Assembly (NCBI RefSeq): GCF_900100945.1
Contig: NZ_FNCG01000009.1
Coordinates: forward strand, 182,449 to 246,448
DNA length: 64,000 nucleotides
Direction: 5' to 3'
Source of the DNA: Mucilaginibacter gossypii
Lineage (GTDB): Bacteria > Bacteroidota > Bacteroidia > Sphingobacteriales > Sphingobacteriaceae
Shown: in pieces, positions 63,013 to 64,000 of the stretch
How the letters are laid out: every line of letters starts with the position of its first letter
Numbering within the stretch: position 1 is the stretch's first letter
Made by a program: the position numbers and the translations under genes
The notes under the pieces: generated by a model
The model's input: the letters and a program-made list of their open reading frames with translations, nothing else
The model's database searches: none
Told to the model about the DNA's origin: nothing

Positions 63013-63211
63013 GTGACTATATTTAGATTTTTGGTATTCGGTTAAATTATAGTTCGGCAATTTCTATTTTTCAGTAATAAATTTCTGCTCCTTCGGATTG
63101 TATAATTATCCGCCCATCATTCAACGATGGTGATTCAGTTGTATTTTACTACCACCCTATTTACAATGCAGGTAATTTTATTTTATCACTATTCCCTATA
63201 CTGTATTCCAT

Positions 63212-64000
63212 TTACTCCTTTTTATCCGGAGCATTTACCAGTACCTCTGTTTTATCATTATTTTTAGCTACGATCAGCAGCTTGTTGTTTCCGGCTTTAA
63301 TCTCTTTCATATCACGTACCGCCCCTTTTATTACGATGCCGCTTACCTGCGGTTTAACTGCCGTAAAGCTACCTTTCCCATCTCCTTTAAGCAGCAACCC
63401 ATAGCTGGCATCGTAGATCCCTGCTTCCGGTTTTGACTGGTAAAAGTTGCCTCCCAGCACAATGTCCTTTTTTCCATCCCCGTCATAGTCTTTCACCACC
63501 AGCCCAAAAACCGTCGAAAACTGCGCCTCCACCGGCAATGGCTTCATCAGGAACTTACCATTCCGCTTATTCAGCAGCACACTGCTCCGCATTTCGCAGG
63601 CATCCAGCTTAACCATCTTTTGTAACAGCTCCCTGCCAAATATACCTTCCATCGTTTGTTCCTTGTACTGGGCGTACCGCAGGTATTTCTTCTTCAGGTA
63701 GGGAAGTTCGCCTACCAGGTCATGCCTCAATGCCATCGGGTATTGTTTGTCGCCGTTATAGGTGCATACTATATCTTCTATGCTGCCCGTGCCGCTAAAG
63801 TCCCCTACATACATACTTACAGGCTTCGCTCGGGTTGCCTTAAACCTGGAGTTTAGCCCATGATTGCCGGCTACTATATCCGGGTAACCATCGCCGTCTA
63901 TGTCCGCAATCTCCAGGCGGTTCCACCACCCATTACTCCACTCCAGGCCCGCTTCGCGCGTTACTTCCTTTAAACGCCCACCTTCATTATGGAATATCCG
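63212..64000 (-). CDS. FG-GAP/VCBS-repeat protein (3' part, runs off right edge)
   Basis: The frame is open to position 64000 and continues beyond the window; 263 codons of the C-terminal part are visible. FG-GAP/VCBS calcium-binding repeats are seen: IADIDGDGYPDIVAGNHGLN, VKDYDGDGKKDIVLGGNFYQ, MYVGDFSGTGSIEDIV. These proteins are usually surface or exported, often beside haloperoxidase-like lipoproteins in Bacteroidota. A shorter start at 63814 is not the true start, because upstream sequence is homologous. Confidence 0.88.
   Translation of the reverse strand, partial: RIFHNEGGRLKEVTREAGLEWSNGWWNRLEIADIDGDGYPDIVAGNHGLNSRFKATRAKPVSMYVGDFSGTGSIEDIVCTYNGDKQYPMALRHDLVGELPYLKKKYLRYAQYKEQTMEGIFGRELLQKMVKLDACEMRSSVLLNKRNGKFLMKPLPVEAQFSTVFGLVVKDYDGDGKKDIVLGGNFYQSKPEAGIYDASYGLLLKGDGKGSFTAVKPQVSGIVIKGAVRDMKEIKAGNNKLLIVAKNNDKTEVLVNAPDKKE

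Overview
The window looks like chromosome from a Bacteroidota bacterium, most likely family Sphingobacteriaceae (Mucilaginibacter/Pedobacter type). This rests on several things seen in the sequence: promoter elements of the Bacteroidota TTTG / TAnnTTTG type, many carboxypeptidase-regulatory-domain outer-membrane proteins and a TonB-dependent receptor, LytS/LytTR two-component pairs, GH78 and GH29 glycosidases, secreted sugar-isomerase-like proteins, and a lysC/lysA gene pair. The genus is an inference. I see no rRNA, CRISPR array, prophage, integrase or transposase; gene order and style look chromosomal throughout.

Layout. 1-2518 is the 5' part of a GH78 alpha-L-rhamnosidase gene running off the left edge. 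2.6-6.3 kb has a secreted beta-propeller protein, an ECF sigma factor divergent from a DoxX-like membrane protein, a VOC protein and a tRNA-Gly with its own promoter and terminator. 6.7-13.5 kb has a PIF1-like helicase, a small outer-membrane barrel, a LytS/LytTR pair and a propeller protein. 13.7-22.6 kb holds an SDR-like protein without its catalytic triad, a TIM-barrel isomerase, VOC, YjbQ, a degenerate-Nudix regulator, a TPR histidine kinase and a frameshifted creatininase gene. 22.6-24.1 kb is a sigma factor / small protein / ClpP operon. 24.3-30.6 kb has an AraC regulator, a large CarboxypepD-type outer-membrane protein and a second LytS/LytTR pair.

30.9-34.3 kb is the most distinctive region: a three-gene set encoding a cyclic-nucleotide-binding-domain histidine kinase, a receiver domain fused to a thioredoxin-reductase-like flavoprotein without its redox cysteines, and a small UBP-type zinc-finger protein. 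34.4-41.7 kb carries DoxX, a second TIM-barrel isomerase, a GT2 glycosyltransferase, aspartate kinase, diaminopimelate decarboxylase (with a repeat-derived in-frame insertion), a lipoprotein and a HAD phosphatase. 42-51.9 kb has a GAF/PAS/HisKA protein without an ATPase domain, a cold-shock protein, YtxH, an M1 peptidase, a ferritin-like protein, a DUF2027-Smr protein, GH29 fucosidase and small zinc-ribbon proteins. 52-53.9 kb is a MarR regulator divergent from a two-gene operon, with a repeated palindromic operator candidate. 54-59.5 kb is a TonB receptor plus lipoprotein facing two winged-helix regulators. 59.7-64 kb holds a vanadium-haloperoxidase-like lipoprotein, a GMC oxidoreductase and the 3' part of an FG-GAP/VCBS-repeat protein gene that runs off the right edge.

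The sequence gives two good regulatory hypotheses. One is a pair of matched TGTAACCCTTT...CTCTA promoters shared by the ECF sigma gene and the divergent DoxX gene. The other is a 16-bp identical palindromic site present both between marR and its divergent operon and inside the marR coding region.
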